64,000 bases of DNA from Massilia timonae CCUG 45783. Lineage in GTDB: Bacteria > Pseudomonadota > Gammaproteobacteria > Burkholderiales > Burkholderiaceae_D. The translations under genes were made by a program, and so were the position numbers. Below the pieces are notes generated by a model. The model was given only the letters and a program-made list of their open reading frames with translations, did no database searches and was not told where the DNA came from. The DNA lies in contig NZ_JH992923.1 in assembly GCF_000315425.1 (NCBI RefSeq), positions 1,136,012 to 1,200,011 of the forward strand, given 5' to 3'. Positions 39,801-46,539 of the stretch are shown one piece after another (position 1 is the first letter of the stretch; each line of letters opens with the position of its first letter).

Positions 39801-40566
39801 CCGCCCCCTTGTTCGAGAAGTCGAGCGTCGCCATCACGCTCCCCAGTGCGTGGCGCGGCACGATCGGGATCACGCGCATGCCCGGGAATTGCTGCGGACT
39901 GATGGTCAGGTCGGTCTGCGACAGGCAGACCACGATCACGGTGTCGCAGCCGGCTTCCTGCAGCGCGCGCACCGGCACGTTGTCCAGCCGGCGTCCCGGG
40001 AGCTCCCAATAGAACCCCCCATCGCTGTAAAGCTCGTCCTCGATGCGCACGGCGTCGAAGATTAGGGGCAGCGCAGCCGTTGCCAGCAGGCCGTCCGCGA
40101 CGATGGCGGGGTCGCGCAGGGCCCGGTAAACCACACGGTTGTCGTCGTCATGGTGCCAGGCGACCGTCAGCGGTATCGCCGAGCCGGCCAGCAGCGCCGT
40201 ATCCACGCCTTCGGCGATCATCGATTGCAAGCCTTCGCGCTTGAACAGGCCCTTGCTGGCCGCGGAATTGAGCATGCGGTTCAGCAGGCGGCCCGGCGGC
40301 GATTTTTGCGCCAGCGCTTCGGCGAGTCCCGCGACGCCTTCCAGCGTAAGCAGGTTGTGGCGCTCAACATTGAGCCACATCTTTTCGGCAAGGTCGTACT
40401 TCCCCTGCGCCATCATCGCGCCGTTCAGCCCGCCGACCGAGGTGCCGGCGACCGCCGCGATATGCCTGTCGATGCCAGTTTCCCGCAACGCATTCCATAC
40501 GCCGATCTGGTACGCACCTTTGCCACCGCCTCCCGCGAGGACGATGCCGAGTTTTTTGAAATTCAT
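36799..40566 (-). CDS. Patatin phospholipase-dynamin GTPase fusion (first of three)
   Basis: 1255 residues. The patatin domain (about 5-205) has the oxyanion loop AGGGGKGAYQ, nucleophile motif GTSVG (Ser43) and dyad Asp in SDGG (Asp182), all intact, implying phospholipase A activity. A helical linker of about 500 residues leads to a dynamin-type G domain with PLVGKFSAGKSTLIN (about 723-737) and VVVDTPGIGSV. Near residues 1090-1160 a glycine/alanine-rich hydrophobic stretch looks like a membrane-inserting paddle. A membrane-degrading enzyme fused to a membrane-binding GTPase suggests a GTPase-gated lipase effector. ATG 40566 heads the operon; 157 bp upstream separate it from the WYL gene. Confidence 0.9.
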   Translation of the reverse strand: MNFKKLGIVLAGGGGKGAYQIGVWNALRETGIDRHIAAVAGTSVGGLNGAMMAQGKYDLAEKMWLNVERHNLLTLEGVAGLAEALAQKSPPGRLLNRMLNSAASKGLFKREGLQSMIAEGVDTALLAGSAIPLTVAWHHDDDNRVVYRALRDPAIVADGLLATAALPLIFDAVRIEDELYSDGGFYWELPGRRLDNVPVRALQEAGCDTVIVVCLSQTDLTISPQQFPGMRVIPIVPRHALGSVMATLDFSNKGAAGRMEQGYADAKAILRHLEKYLDTGERYQQLWDEVARNAARDAENHSAIGGVDTAHGATIGKIADFDRIVADDRFDRPLGVADEATDADTALDGAPRSAFALAGEALLSQLDRERIHTGVDQFLARCGKDRKAVEEGVLDAIAALAPVAGRAGALRDEGMLSRLVGALTGRTQKLSADNELALAEGQYALLRLVNAVQKQGALSLEFSCVLKNRVQDALQEMARQGQRHNEDLERVYRSMAQVYGKLRDRLMQVDERVERLERQGRLLSWLAHTSVPRYRGRRLAQLPVTLRLVTLANDFFHRTEGAWSLDELMSAHEMCYRAELGEATLRVGSFFQDLLEDRESAGTLTTGLVTGPSAAHPRGAAAWLLDLRNQRTAGGVEHAVASWDYGPDTELKAWDLLVEMLYHMRAAGLAPVKHGSEMTALKAAWAGQLDVLEDLVKDGLLPPAFRREMAPVRSAIEGFRLKVPLVGKFSAGKSTLINSWLDREVQEIDLGACTSAPVEFHRAAPNQEKLVVCWAAVAPESVPAREEFPEPYMTESRLAAFAHGRRILHVERHLDMPALERYPDLVVVDTPGIGSVNIDHDTALAHYLGDGVLFILCANRGQVGNEERAFVQRQKQLGQAFSLLVCQEDLNNASEREALQRSLAEQAGLAKDQLVRGCSAKERNLAGFDDLLAHVDRSKTGLFVRRHGPLVEALVQRARQLLAQTLGAPDDAALRERMAQIGAAMESLDDRFRREEQAFLADCTGIVARAVVADVRSFMRNRRSAYAERIAAEQEFRSLVLADAQNAFELATRTHFTVRLERLARVLAHDVDIGQIGTLDLGAGAGAEGGHKSGLSDLAAGAARAGAGATAGALLGAAAPVAGIGGSAALFGAAAGSVLPGLGTLIGAALGGLLGHFLIGKGQRVSAEDHAAEAIELICGQVEMQAGALLEAQGRAALDGLDAPLRARLDSEREQMGRIEALLQEHVAKKADLQARATAALDRLRDVAASEGAEA

Positions 40567-40723
40567 GGGTTATGCGGGCCGTTCAGCCCTGGTCAGTGAT
40601 GGATAATCGCGGGCTGGGTTCTACAACGCTTGCCGGTACGCGGATTTGTTCTAATAATGGGTACAACTGTAGACTATATTGCACTAAGGCATCAAGTATT
40701 GTCTTAAACACGCGCTGCTCGCC

Positions 40724-41731
40724 TTATGCATAGGCCCTGCTCATGCGCTGCGCGATGCCCGCCAGTTCGTCGCGCAGGTTTGTCGGCTCCCGGACCACGA
40801 CCCCGTCCCCGAAGCCGAGCAGCCACCACACCAGCGAGCGTGTGTTCGGGACGGTGGCGGCCAGATGCAGGCGTCCGGCGTCGTCCGGCGTCAGCACCTG
40901 GTCGCCACTCAACGGCGTCTCGAACAGGTGTTCGCCGGCAGCGCGGGTGAACACGGCGCGCAGGGTGATCGGCGCGCCCGCGATCACGCCGAACTGTCCG
41001 GAAGCGATATAGGCGTCGACGTCGAAACCGGGCTTGCGGCGCGCCGGTTCGTACAGCGCCTCGGCCTGCTGCACCCGGTGCAAGGCGATGGTGCGGACAT
41101 CGTCGTAGCAGCCGAACATGCACACCAGGTAGACCAGGCCGCCGCGCTGCACCACGGCCAGCGGATGGACCGCGGCGTAGACCGTGGGGACGTCCGCGTC
41201 GCGCTTGCGGTAGTGGAGCCTGAGCTGGCGGTCCTGCATCAGCGCCATGTAGACGATGCGCTGGCATTCGTCGTCCATGCGCGGCGGCAGCAGCGGCTGC
41301 TGGGGCGGCACGCTGCGCACCTTGTCCAGCCAGGCCCGCGGCGGCGCCGTGTCGTCCACCGCCGACAGGGTGCGGGCCGCCGACTGGAAGTGCGGGCGCA
41401 GGGCATCGACTGCGTTCGGCGGCAGGTGGTGGTGCAGGTGCTGCTCGACCAGCGTCAGCGTCAAGGCCTCGGGCAGGGTCAGCCCGGGCAGGTCGAAGCT
41501 CGATGCATCGCGCAGCCAGCTCCATCCGAACGGCTTGTCGCGGCTGTCGACCACGATCGGGAACACCGTCGACAACTCCTTCAGGTCGCGCTCGACCGTC
41601 CGCTTGGCCACGTCGAATCCGGCGGCGCACAGGCGCTCGCACAGGTCCCTGGCCGATACCTTGAGCGGGGCGCGCGGCACCATGCGCAGCATGTGCCACT
41701 GGCGCAGCAGGGATTGCTGGTTGGTCGCCAT
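40724..41731 (-). CDS. WYL-domain transcriptional regulator
   Basis: 335 residues from ATG 41731, with GGAGG upstream and a TGATG overlap with the preceding gene. N-terminal winged HTH (LLRQWHMLRMV, then FDVAKRTVERDLKELSTVFP), then a WYL ligand-sensing domain (LRLHYRKRDADVPTVYAAVH, with the W-Y-L-like region GGLVYLVCMFG) and the C-terminal WCX part. WYL proteins control phage-defence and DNA-damage genes as repressors or activators. It is the only DNA-binding regulator I see in either island, so it is the candidate regulator for the two shared promoter motifs. Confidence 0.9.
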   Translation of the reverse strand: MATNQQSLLRQWHMLRMVPRAPLKVSARDLCERLCAAGFDVAKRTVERDLKELSTVFPIVVDSRDKPFGWSWLRDASSFDLPGLTLPEALTLTLVEQHLHHHLPPNAVDALRPHFQSAARTLSAVDDTAPPRAWLDKVRSVPPQQPLLPPRMDDECQRIVYMALMQDRQLRLHYRKRDADVPTVYAAVHPLAVVQRGGLVYLVCMFGCYDDVRTIALHRVQQAEALYEPARRKPGFDVDAYIASGQFGVIAGAPITLRAVFTRAAGEHLFETPLSGDQVLTPDDAGRLHLAATVPNTRSLVWWLLGFGDGVVVREPTNLRDELAGIAQRMSRAYA

Positions 41732-42144
41732 CAGAAGTCCTCCGCCCAGCGTTCCCAGAAACCGGGCTCGTCGTGCGCGGCATTTTCCATCGCATGGTCG
41801 AGCGAGAGGACATAGAAGCGTACGCCTGCATGCCGCATCGTCCCGTCCGGATGCTCGAGGTAATCGCGCAAGGCGCAGTACCCGGGCAAGGACTCGTCGT
41901 AGGGAACGTCCAGGTAGACCTGGCCGAGATAGGAGACCATCCGCGAAGGATTCGCGAACGGACCGCAGCGGGTCCAGGGCATGCCGTGCGCGTCGAACCA
42001 GGCCAGCACCTCCGCGCGTACCGGATCGTCCTCGAACCGGTATTCGCGCCACTCGCTGAAGGGCTGCGGATGGAACTCGAGGTAGAGGGCGTCGCGTCCC
42101 TTCTTGCGCGCGATCGCGTCGATGTGCTGGATCAGTGCAGGCAT
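41731..42144 (-). CDS. Small hypothetical protein coupled to the WYL regulator
   Basis: 137 residues, no family recognised, acidic and aromatic-rich (for example YLEFHPQPFSEWREYRFED). Its stop overlaps the WYL start codon, so the two are translationally coupled and the product may modulate the regulator or read the same signal (inference). Transcription comes from the TATTTC-type promoter at 42194-42224. Confidence 0.7.
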   Translation of the reverse strand: MPALIQHIDAIARKKGRDALYLEFHPQPFSEWREYRFEDDPVRAEVLAWFDAHGMPWTRCGPFANPSRMVSYLGQVYLDVPYDESLPGYCALRDYLEHPDGTMRHAGVRFYVLSLDHAMENAAHDEPGFWERWAEDF

Positions 42145-42193
42145 GTACGTGCGGGCCGCCGGCCGGCGGCCACGAGTAGTGGTTCAAAATGTC

Positions 42194-42224
42194 ATCTTAG
42201 CAAAGAAATTGCCAATAAGAAATA
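42194..42224 (-). promoter_or_regulatory. TATTTC-type shared promoter ahead of the WYL operon
   Basis: Minus strand: TATTTC (42224-42219), N5, GGCAAT (42213-42208), N8, TAAGAT (42199-42194). If the WYL protein binds here, it autoregulates. Confidence 0.6.
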
Positions 42225-42236
42225 CCGCCGATCTGC

Positions 42237-42887
42237 TTAGGGCGCTGCGCTGCCGTAGACGAGCGTGTGCGCCGCCTCGGGGGACTGCGCATGCACCAGT
42301 TCCCCGATCGCAGCGGCGATCTTCTGTCCGCCCTGGGCGGACGGCTCGATCGGCGACGAGGACGCGTAGTCGCCCGCATCGGCGCACACCACCCGCAGGT
42401 CGATCACCGGCACGCGCCGCAGCACCGCCTCGCGCAGGATCACGTCGTTGAACGGCGCCAGCGCGGTGCGCAGGCCGGGCGAGAGGCCGGGTACGGCGTC
42501 GTAGATCGTCGCCACGGCCACCGGACTGCCCTGCGCCAGCAGCAGGTCGAGCATGTCGCGGTAGGCGCACCGGAAGCCGGCCTGCCACGCCGCCAGCAGT
42601 TCGGCTGCCTCGAGTACCGTGCTGACCGGCGAATGCATCGCCCCGACCAGGCCCAGCACGTCGTTGCCGCCGCAGCTCGCCACCAGCCAGTCGGCCGGCT
42701 CCGGCAGCTCGCGCAGGCGCGCCACCTGCGCCGCCATGTCCGCCAGCACGCTGCCGTCGCGCGCCAGCAGCGACACGCGGTGCGGCCGGCCCGACAGCGA
42801 TTGCAGGCGGGCCTGGACTTCGGTCCCGGCCGGGACATACGGGGCATTATCGAAGATCGAATCCCCGAGCAATACGATGTGCGCCAT
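42237..42887 (-). CDS. SGNH/GDSL-family hydrolase
   Basis: 216 residues from ATG 42887 (MAHIVLLGDSIFDN), preceded by GAAGGAGG. Block I GDS, block III-like CGGND and a C-terminal EPSAQGGQKIA segment identify the SGNH esterase fold. The catalytic Asp-His pair normally at the end is not clear: the usual His position seems to be occupied otherwise. Cytosolic, with no signal peptide. It follows the SLOG gene by 30 nt in one operon. Confidence 0.8.
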   Translation of the reverse strand: MAHIVLLGDSIFDNAPYVPAGTEVQARLQSLSGRPHRVSLLARDGSVLADMAAQVARLRELPEPADWLVASCGGNDVLGLVGAMHSPVSTVLEAAELLAAWQAGFRCAYRDMLDLLLAQGSPVAVATIYDAVPGLSPGLRTALAPFNDVILREAVLRRVPVIDLRVVCADAGDYASSSPIEPSAQGGQKIAAAIGELVHAQSPEAAHTLVYGSAAP

Positions 42888-42917
42888 CTGCGCCTCCTTC
42901 ATTCAACATTCAAAGAT

Positions 42918-43412
42918 TCATGACTGGCCGGCGCCAGGCCCCGGCCGCAGCGCCTGCGACAGCACCTGCCGGACCAGCTCGCCGATGCCGGGCGCCGAGG
43001 ATTCGCGTTTGCCGGCAACGTTCAGGGTCCCGACGCCGTGGCGCGCGAGAAAACGCGCCACGTATTTCGGGTGCACGCCGGGACGCACATGGAGCCAGGG
43101 CTTGCCCAGGCTGTCCGCGAACGCGCCGGTGCGTTTCGATCCCCCGTCGAGCCGGTCGTCGAGGGTGAAGATCAGGGTCGCGTCGCTGTCGCGCACGTTC
43201 CACTCGGTGCGCTGCAGGTAGGCCGCGGTCGGGGTTTCCTGCAGCAGGTAGCGGTCCGGCAGCACGCCGTCCTCGGTCTTGCGCCCGCGCGGGCACCAGC
43301 CGCCGTGGGGCACACCTTGCCCGATCGCCCAGTCGAGCGCTGCCCGGTCGGCCCCGGTCTGCCCGCCGGCCACCAGCTTGAAGCCGGGGCCGGGCACGAA
43401 CACATCATCCAT
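42918..43412 (-). CDS. SLOG-superfamily protein, putative molybdenum carrier
   Basis: 164 residues. FKLVAGGQTGADRAALDWA is the nucleotide-binding signature of the family annotated as putative molybdenum-cofactor carrier; KRTGAFADSLGKPWLHV follows. The SLOG fold binds nucleotides or NAD-like ligands, and members cluster with RNA-repair and NAD-processing genes in bacteria. The promoter holds a 19-bp palindrome. A shortened paralogue is at 23101 in island 1. Confidence 0.85.
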   Translation of the reverse strand: MDDVFVPGPGFKLVAGGQTGADRAALDWAIGQGVPHGGWCPRGRKTEDGVLPDRYLLQETPTAAYLQRTEWNVRDSDATLIFTLDDRLDGGSKRTGAFADSLGKPWLHVRPGVHPKYVARFLARHGVGTLNVAGKRESSAPGIGELVRQVLSQALRPGPGAGQS

Positions 43413-43442
43413 CCATCCTCCGTATCGATTCGACGAAGCGCC

Positions 43443-43476
43443 AGTCTAGCGATGCGCCGCGACAAACGCTGTCGCA
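43443..43476 (-). promoter_or_regulatory. Palindromic operator/promoter of the SLOG gene
   Basis: Minus strand: TGCGACA-N5-TGTCGCG (43476-43458), then 8 nt and CTAGAC, or 9 nt and TAGACT, as -10-like hexamer; 31 nt before the start codon. Confidence 0.65.
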
Positions 43477-43483
43477 GGTCCGC

Positions 43484-43516
43484 TGCGACACCGCCTGTCG
43501 CCCGCGTCCCTACACT
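43484..43516 (+). promoter_or_regulatory. Palindromic operator/promoter of the small repeat protein
   Basis: TGCGACA-N5-TGTCGCC (43484-43502), 8 nt, TACACT (43511-43516). Back to back with the minus-strand operator at 43458-43476, exactly as at 21548/21610. Confidence 0.75.
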
Positions 43517-43545
43517 GGCTGCTCGACCATTGCCGGGAAGGCCGC

Positions 43546-43746
43546 ATGAAAAGACAGCTACTCACCGATGCACGCTACCATACCATCGGCTACATCGACA
43601 CCGCCGCCGACGGCAAGCAGACTGCGCGCGACGCGCGCCTGCATGTCGTCGGCTACTACGACCCGCAGGCCGACACGACGTGCGATGCCCGCCTCCGGAC
43701 GGTCGGCCGCGGCAACCTGCTGGCCTCGCTGGTCGCCTCGTCCTGA
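43546..43746 (+). CDS. Small repeat protein, beta-flower-like
   Basis: 66 residues made of three near-repeats: DARYHTIGYIDTAADG, DARLHVVGYYDPQAD and DARLRTVGRGN. Such short G-Y/V-rich repeats resemble four-fold beta-flower-type small proteins (tentative). ATG 43546 follows GGAAGG. First gene of the plus-strand unit reaching at least 44272, 13 nt before the hydrolase gene. Confidence 0.65.
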   Translation: MKRQLLTDARYHTIGYIDTAADGKQTARDARLHVVGYYDPQADTTCDARLRTVGRGNLLASLVASS

Positions 43747-43759
43747 AAGGAGCGCGGCA

Positions 43760-44272
43760 ATGAGCAAAGGACTGGTGCATTTCGTGCACGGCAAAGAGAG
43801 CGGCCCGAACGGCAGCAAGATCGTCGCTCTGGCGAAGGTGGCGCGGCAGCACGGCTGGGACGTCGCCAGCCTCGACTACTCGCATACCACCGATCCGGCG
43901 ATCCGCCTGGAACAGTTGAGGAAGGCCTGCAAGGTCCTGGACCAGACCCTGCTGCTGGTGGGGTCGAGCATGGGCGGCTGGGTCGCGGCGGAAGCGTCGG
44001 TCAGGCTCGACGCCTACGGCGTGTTCCTGCTCGCGCCCGCCCTGTACATGCCGGATTATCCGGTCCCGGCCCCGGCGATCCTGGCTTACCAGGCGGAGAT
44101 CGTGCACGGCTGGGACGACGAGGTCATCCCTTGCGAACATTCGATCCGCTTCGCGCGACTGCGCGGCTGCACTCTGCACCTGGTGCCGGGCGACCACCGC
44201 CTGAACGCCCGCATTCCCCTGCTGTGCGAGCTGTTCGGCGCCTTCCTGTCGCGCTGCGCGCAAGCCTCCTGA
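43760..44272 (+). CDS. Alpha/beta-hydrolase family protein
   Basis: 170 residues from ATG 43760 with AAAGGAG upstream. HFVHGKESGPNGSK at the N-terminus, nucleophile elbow LVGSSMGGWVA, Asp in VHGWDDEVIP and His in VPGDHRLN give a complete Ser-Asp-His triad of a small cytosolic YqiA-type hydrolase. Substrate unknown. Cotranscribed with the small repeat protein. Confidence 0.85.
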   Translation: MSKGLVHFVHGKESGPNGSKIVALAKVARQHGWDVASLDYSHTTDPAIRLEQLRKACKVLDQTLLLVGSSMGGWVAAEASVRLDAYGVFLLAPALYMPDYPVPAPAILAYQAEIVHGWDDEVIPCEHSIRFARLRGCTLHLVPGDHRLNARIPLLCELFGAFLSRCAQAS

Positions 44273-44292
44273 ACCGCTGCCCCGGGATCGGC

Positions 44293-44325
44293 TGCGACAT
44301 GTCCTGTCGCGCCGCCCGCGACAAT
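44293..44325 (+). promoter_or_regulatory. Palindromic operator/promoter of AAA+ gene 2
   Basis: TGCGACA-N5-TGTCGCG (44293-44311), 8 nt, GACAAT (44320-44325), 32 nt before the start codon. Confidence 0.75.
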
Positions 44326-44357
44326 GGCGGCATCCGAGCAGCCGAAGTAGGAAGCAG

Positions 44358-46460
44358 ATGAAAGAACGAACGAGACAGCGCCGCCGCAACGCACCCGCCC
44401 CCGAACGCCCCATCGCCCCGGTCATCCGGCTGTGGATGCTGCGCATGCTGGTGCCGCTTGCAGGGCATCGCGAGCTGGTCGGTTCGCGCGGATTCATGGA
44501 CGACGCGGTGGCCCGCGTCCTCGGGCTCGACGAGTGGATCGACCCCGAAGACCGGGATTTCGACCCGGCCGCGGTCCGGACGCGCCTGCGCGAACTGCAC
44601 CGCCAGGCCGAGCGCTGCGCCGACCGTGCACTACCGCCCGTCCTCGATGCGAACATCGCGCGCCTGGCCGAGCTGGTGGGACTCTCGGCGACCGAGTGCG
44701 CGATCCTCGGCTTCGCGCCCCTGCTGCACCACGAGCGCGCGCTGGACAAGGCGGCCGACACCCTCGGCGTGCTGTCGTCGGGAGCGATTGCGGACGTGCT
44801 GGCGCTGCTGCTCGAGCTTCCTGTGTCCGAGATCCGCCGCGCCCTCCTCGGGCACGGTGTGCTGGCGCGCTCGGGCCTATTGAACGTGGACCGCAGCGGC
44901 ACCGCGCTGCTGGCCGCCAAGCTCGACCTGCTGTCCAGGCAGTTCGCCGAGTCGATTCTTGGTTCCGAGACCGACCCGATCGCGCTGCTGCGCGATACCG
45001 TCGCCCCGAGCACGCCGCCGCGCCTTTAGCTGGGCGACTTCTCGCACCTGGACGAGGCCCTTGCAATCCTGCGTCCCTACCTGGCACAGGCGGTGGCCGG
45101 CAACCGCCACGGCGTCAACGTCTTCGTGCACGGTGCGCCCGGCACCGGAAAAAGCGAACTGGCGCGCGCGCTTGCGGCCGCGCTCGGGTGCGAACTGTTC
45201 GAGGTGGCCAGCGAGGACGAGGACGGCGACCCGGTCACCGGCGAGCGCCGCCTGCGCGGCTACCGCGCCGCCCAGAGCTTCTTCGACCGCCGCCATGCGC
45301 TGCTGCTGTTCGACGAGGTGGAAGACATCTTCGGCGACAGCGGCAGTCCGTTCGGCTCGCGCAGCACCGCCCAGCGGCGCAAGGCATGGCTGAACCGCAT
45401 GCTCGAACAGAACCGTGTCCCAACGCTGTGGCTGTCGAACACGATCGAGGACATCGATCCGGCCTTCATGCGCCGTTTCGACATGGTGGTCGAGGTGCCG
45501 GTGCCGCCGCGCGCCCAGCGCGAGCGGATCCTGCTTGCCGCCTGCGGCGACCTGGCCGACGCGCCGACCCTGGCGCGCATGGCAAGGGCCGAGGCGCTGG
45601 CCCCTGCGGTGGCAGAGCGCGCGGCGACGGTGGTGCGCGCCATCCGCAGCCAGTTCGACGATGCCGGCGCCGCCCGCGCCCTCGAGTGGCTGGCCAGCCG
45701 CACGCTCGAGGCCCAGGGGCATCCGGCGCTGGACGCCGGGGCCGCGGCCGGGCTGCCCGACCACTACGACCCCGCGATCCTGAATGCCGACGCCGACCTG
45801 GCGGCGTTGGCCGCCGGCTTGGCCTCCAGCCGCTCGGCACGCCTGTGCCTGTACGGCCCGCCCGGCACCGGCAAGACCGCGTTCGGACGCTGGCTTGCCG
45901 ACCGCCTCGGAATGCCGCTGCTCCCGAAAGGCGCCTCTGAGCTGATGTCGAAATGGGTCGGCGAAAGCGAAAAGGCGATCGCCGCGGCCTTCCGCCAGGC
46001 CGAGCGCGAAGGCGCCCTCTTGATGATCGACGAGGTGGACAGCTTCCTGCGCGACCGCGACGGCGCGCGCCATTCCTGGGAAGTTACCCGGGTCAACGAA
46101 ATGCTGACCCGAATGGAGAGCTTCGGTGGGGTCTTCATCGCCTCGACCAACCTGATGGGCGACATCGATCCGGCCGCGCTGCGGCGCTTCGACCTGAAGA
46201 TCCGCTTCGACTACCTGGAACCGGACCAGGCCGCGCTGCTGCTCGCCCGCCAGTGCGCGGGCCTGGGCGTCGCTCCGCCGCTGCCGGCGGACCTGGGCCG
46301 GGTGCGGCGGCTTGCCAGACTGACGCCGGGTGACTTCGCCGCGCTGGCGCGCCGGCACCGCTTCACCCCTTTCACCGACGCCGCCGGGCTGGTGGCGGCC
46401 CTCGACCAGGAATGCGCGCTCAAGCACGGCAGGCAGGCCGCGATCGGTTTCCTGGTCTGA
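44358..46460 (+). pseudogene. Double AAA+ ATPase, copy 2, with one internal amber codon
   Basis: 701 codons with a single TAG at 45027-45029 (codon 224), where copy 1 has TCG (Ser). N-terminal helical domain, AAA+ domain 1 (HGAPGTGKSELARAL near 259, LLFDEVEDIFGD), AAA+ domain 2 (YGPPGTGKTAFGRWL near 500, LLMIDEVDSFL). Closely related to the 23466 gene along its whole length. Here the stop lies before both ATPase domains, so it is not the same lesion. The frame is otherwise clean, which argues for a very recent mutation or for amber readthrough. The DUF2779 nuclease gene follows. Confidence 0.8.
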
Positions 46461-46489
46461 GCGGCTGGCGAATTAACATGATGACATTT

Positions 46490-46520
46490 TATTTCAGAAA
46501 GGCAATAATATTGAAATAAT
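46490..46520 (+). promoter_or_regulatory. TATTTC-type shared promoter ahead of the DUF2779 gene
   Basis: TATTTC (46490-46495), N5, GGCAAT (46501-46506), N8, AATAAT (46515-46520). ATTTCA and TGAAAT also form an inverted repeat around it. Confidence 0.6.
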
Positions 46521-46539
46521 CTTTCCCATTGTTGAGCTC

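Noticed and set aside
40567..40723. A TATTTC-type promoter before the patatin-dynamin gene
   Set aside because: The gap has GTGCAATATAGT, similar to part of the motif, but no TATTTC or GGCAAT at the right distance, so I do not include it in the family.
41732..42187. 150-residue N-terminal extension of the WYL regulator
   Set aside because: Arginine-rich shadow of the coupled 137-residue gene; ATG 41731 with GGAGG and TGATG coupling is the real start.
43562..46427. Long minus-strand open frames opposite the AAA+ copy 2 region
   Set aside because: High-GC antisense shadows: Ser/Arg-rich or without domain pattern, while the plus strand has clear Walker motifs.
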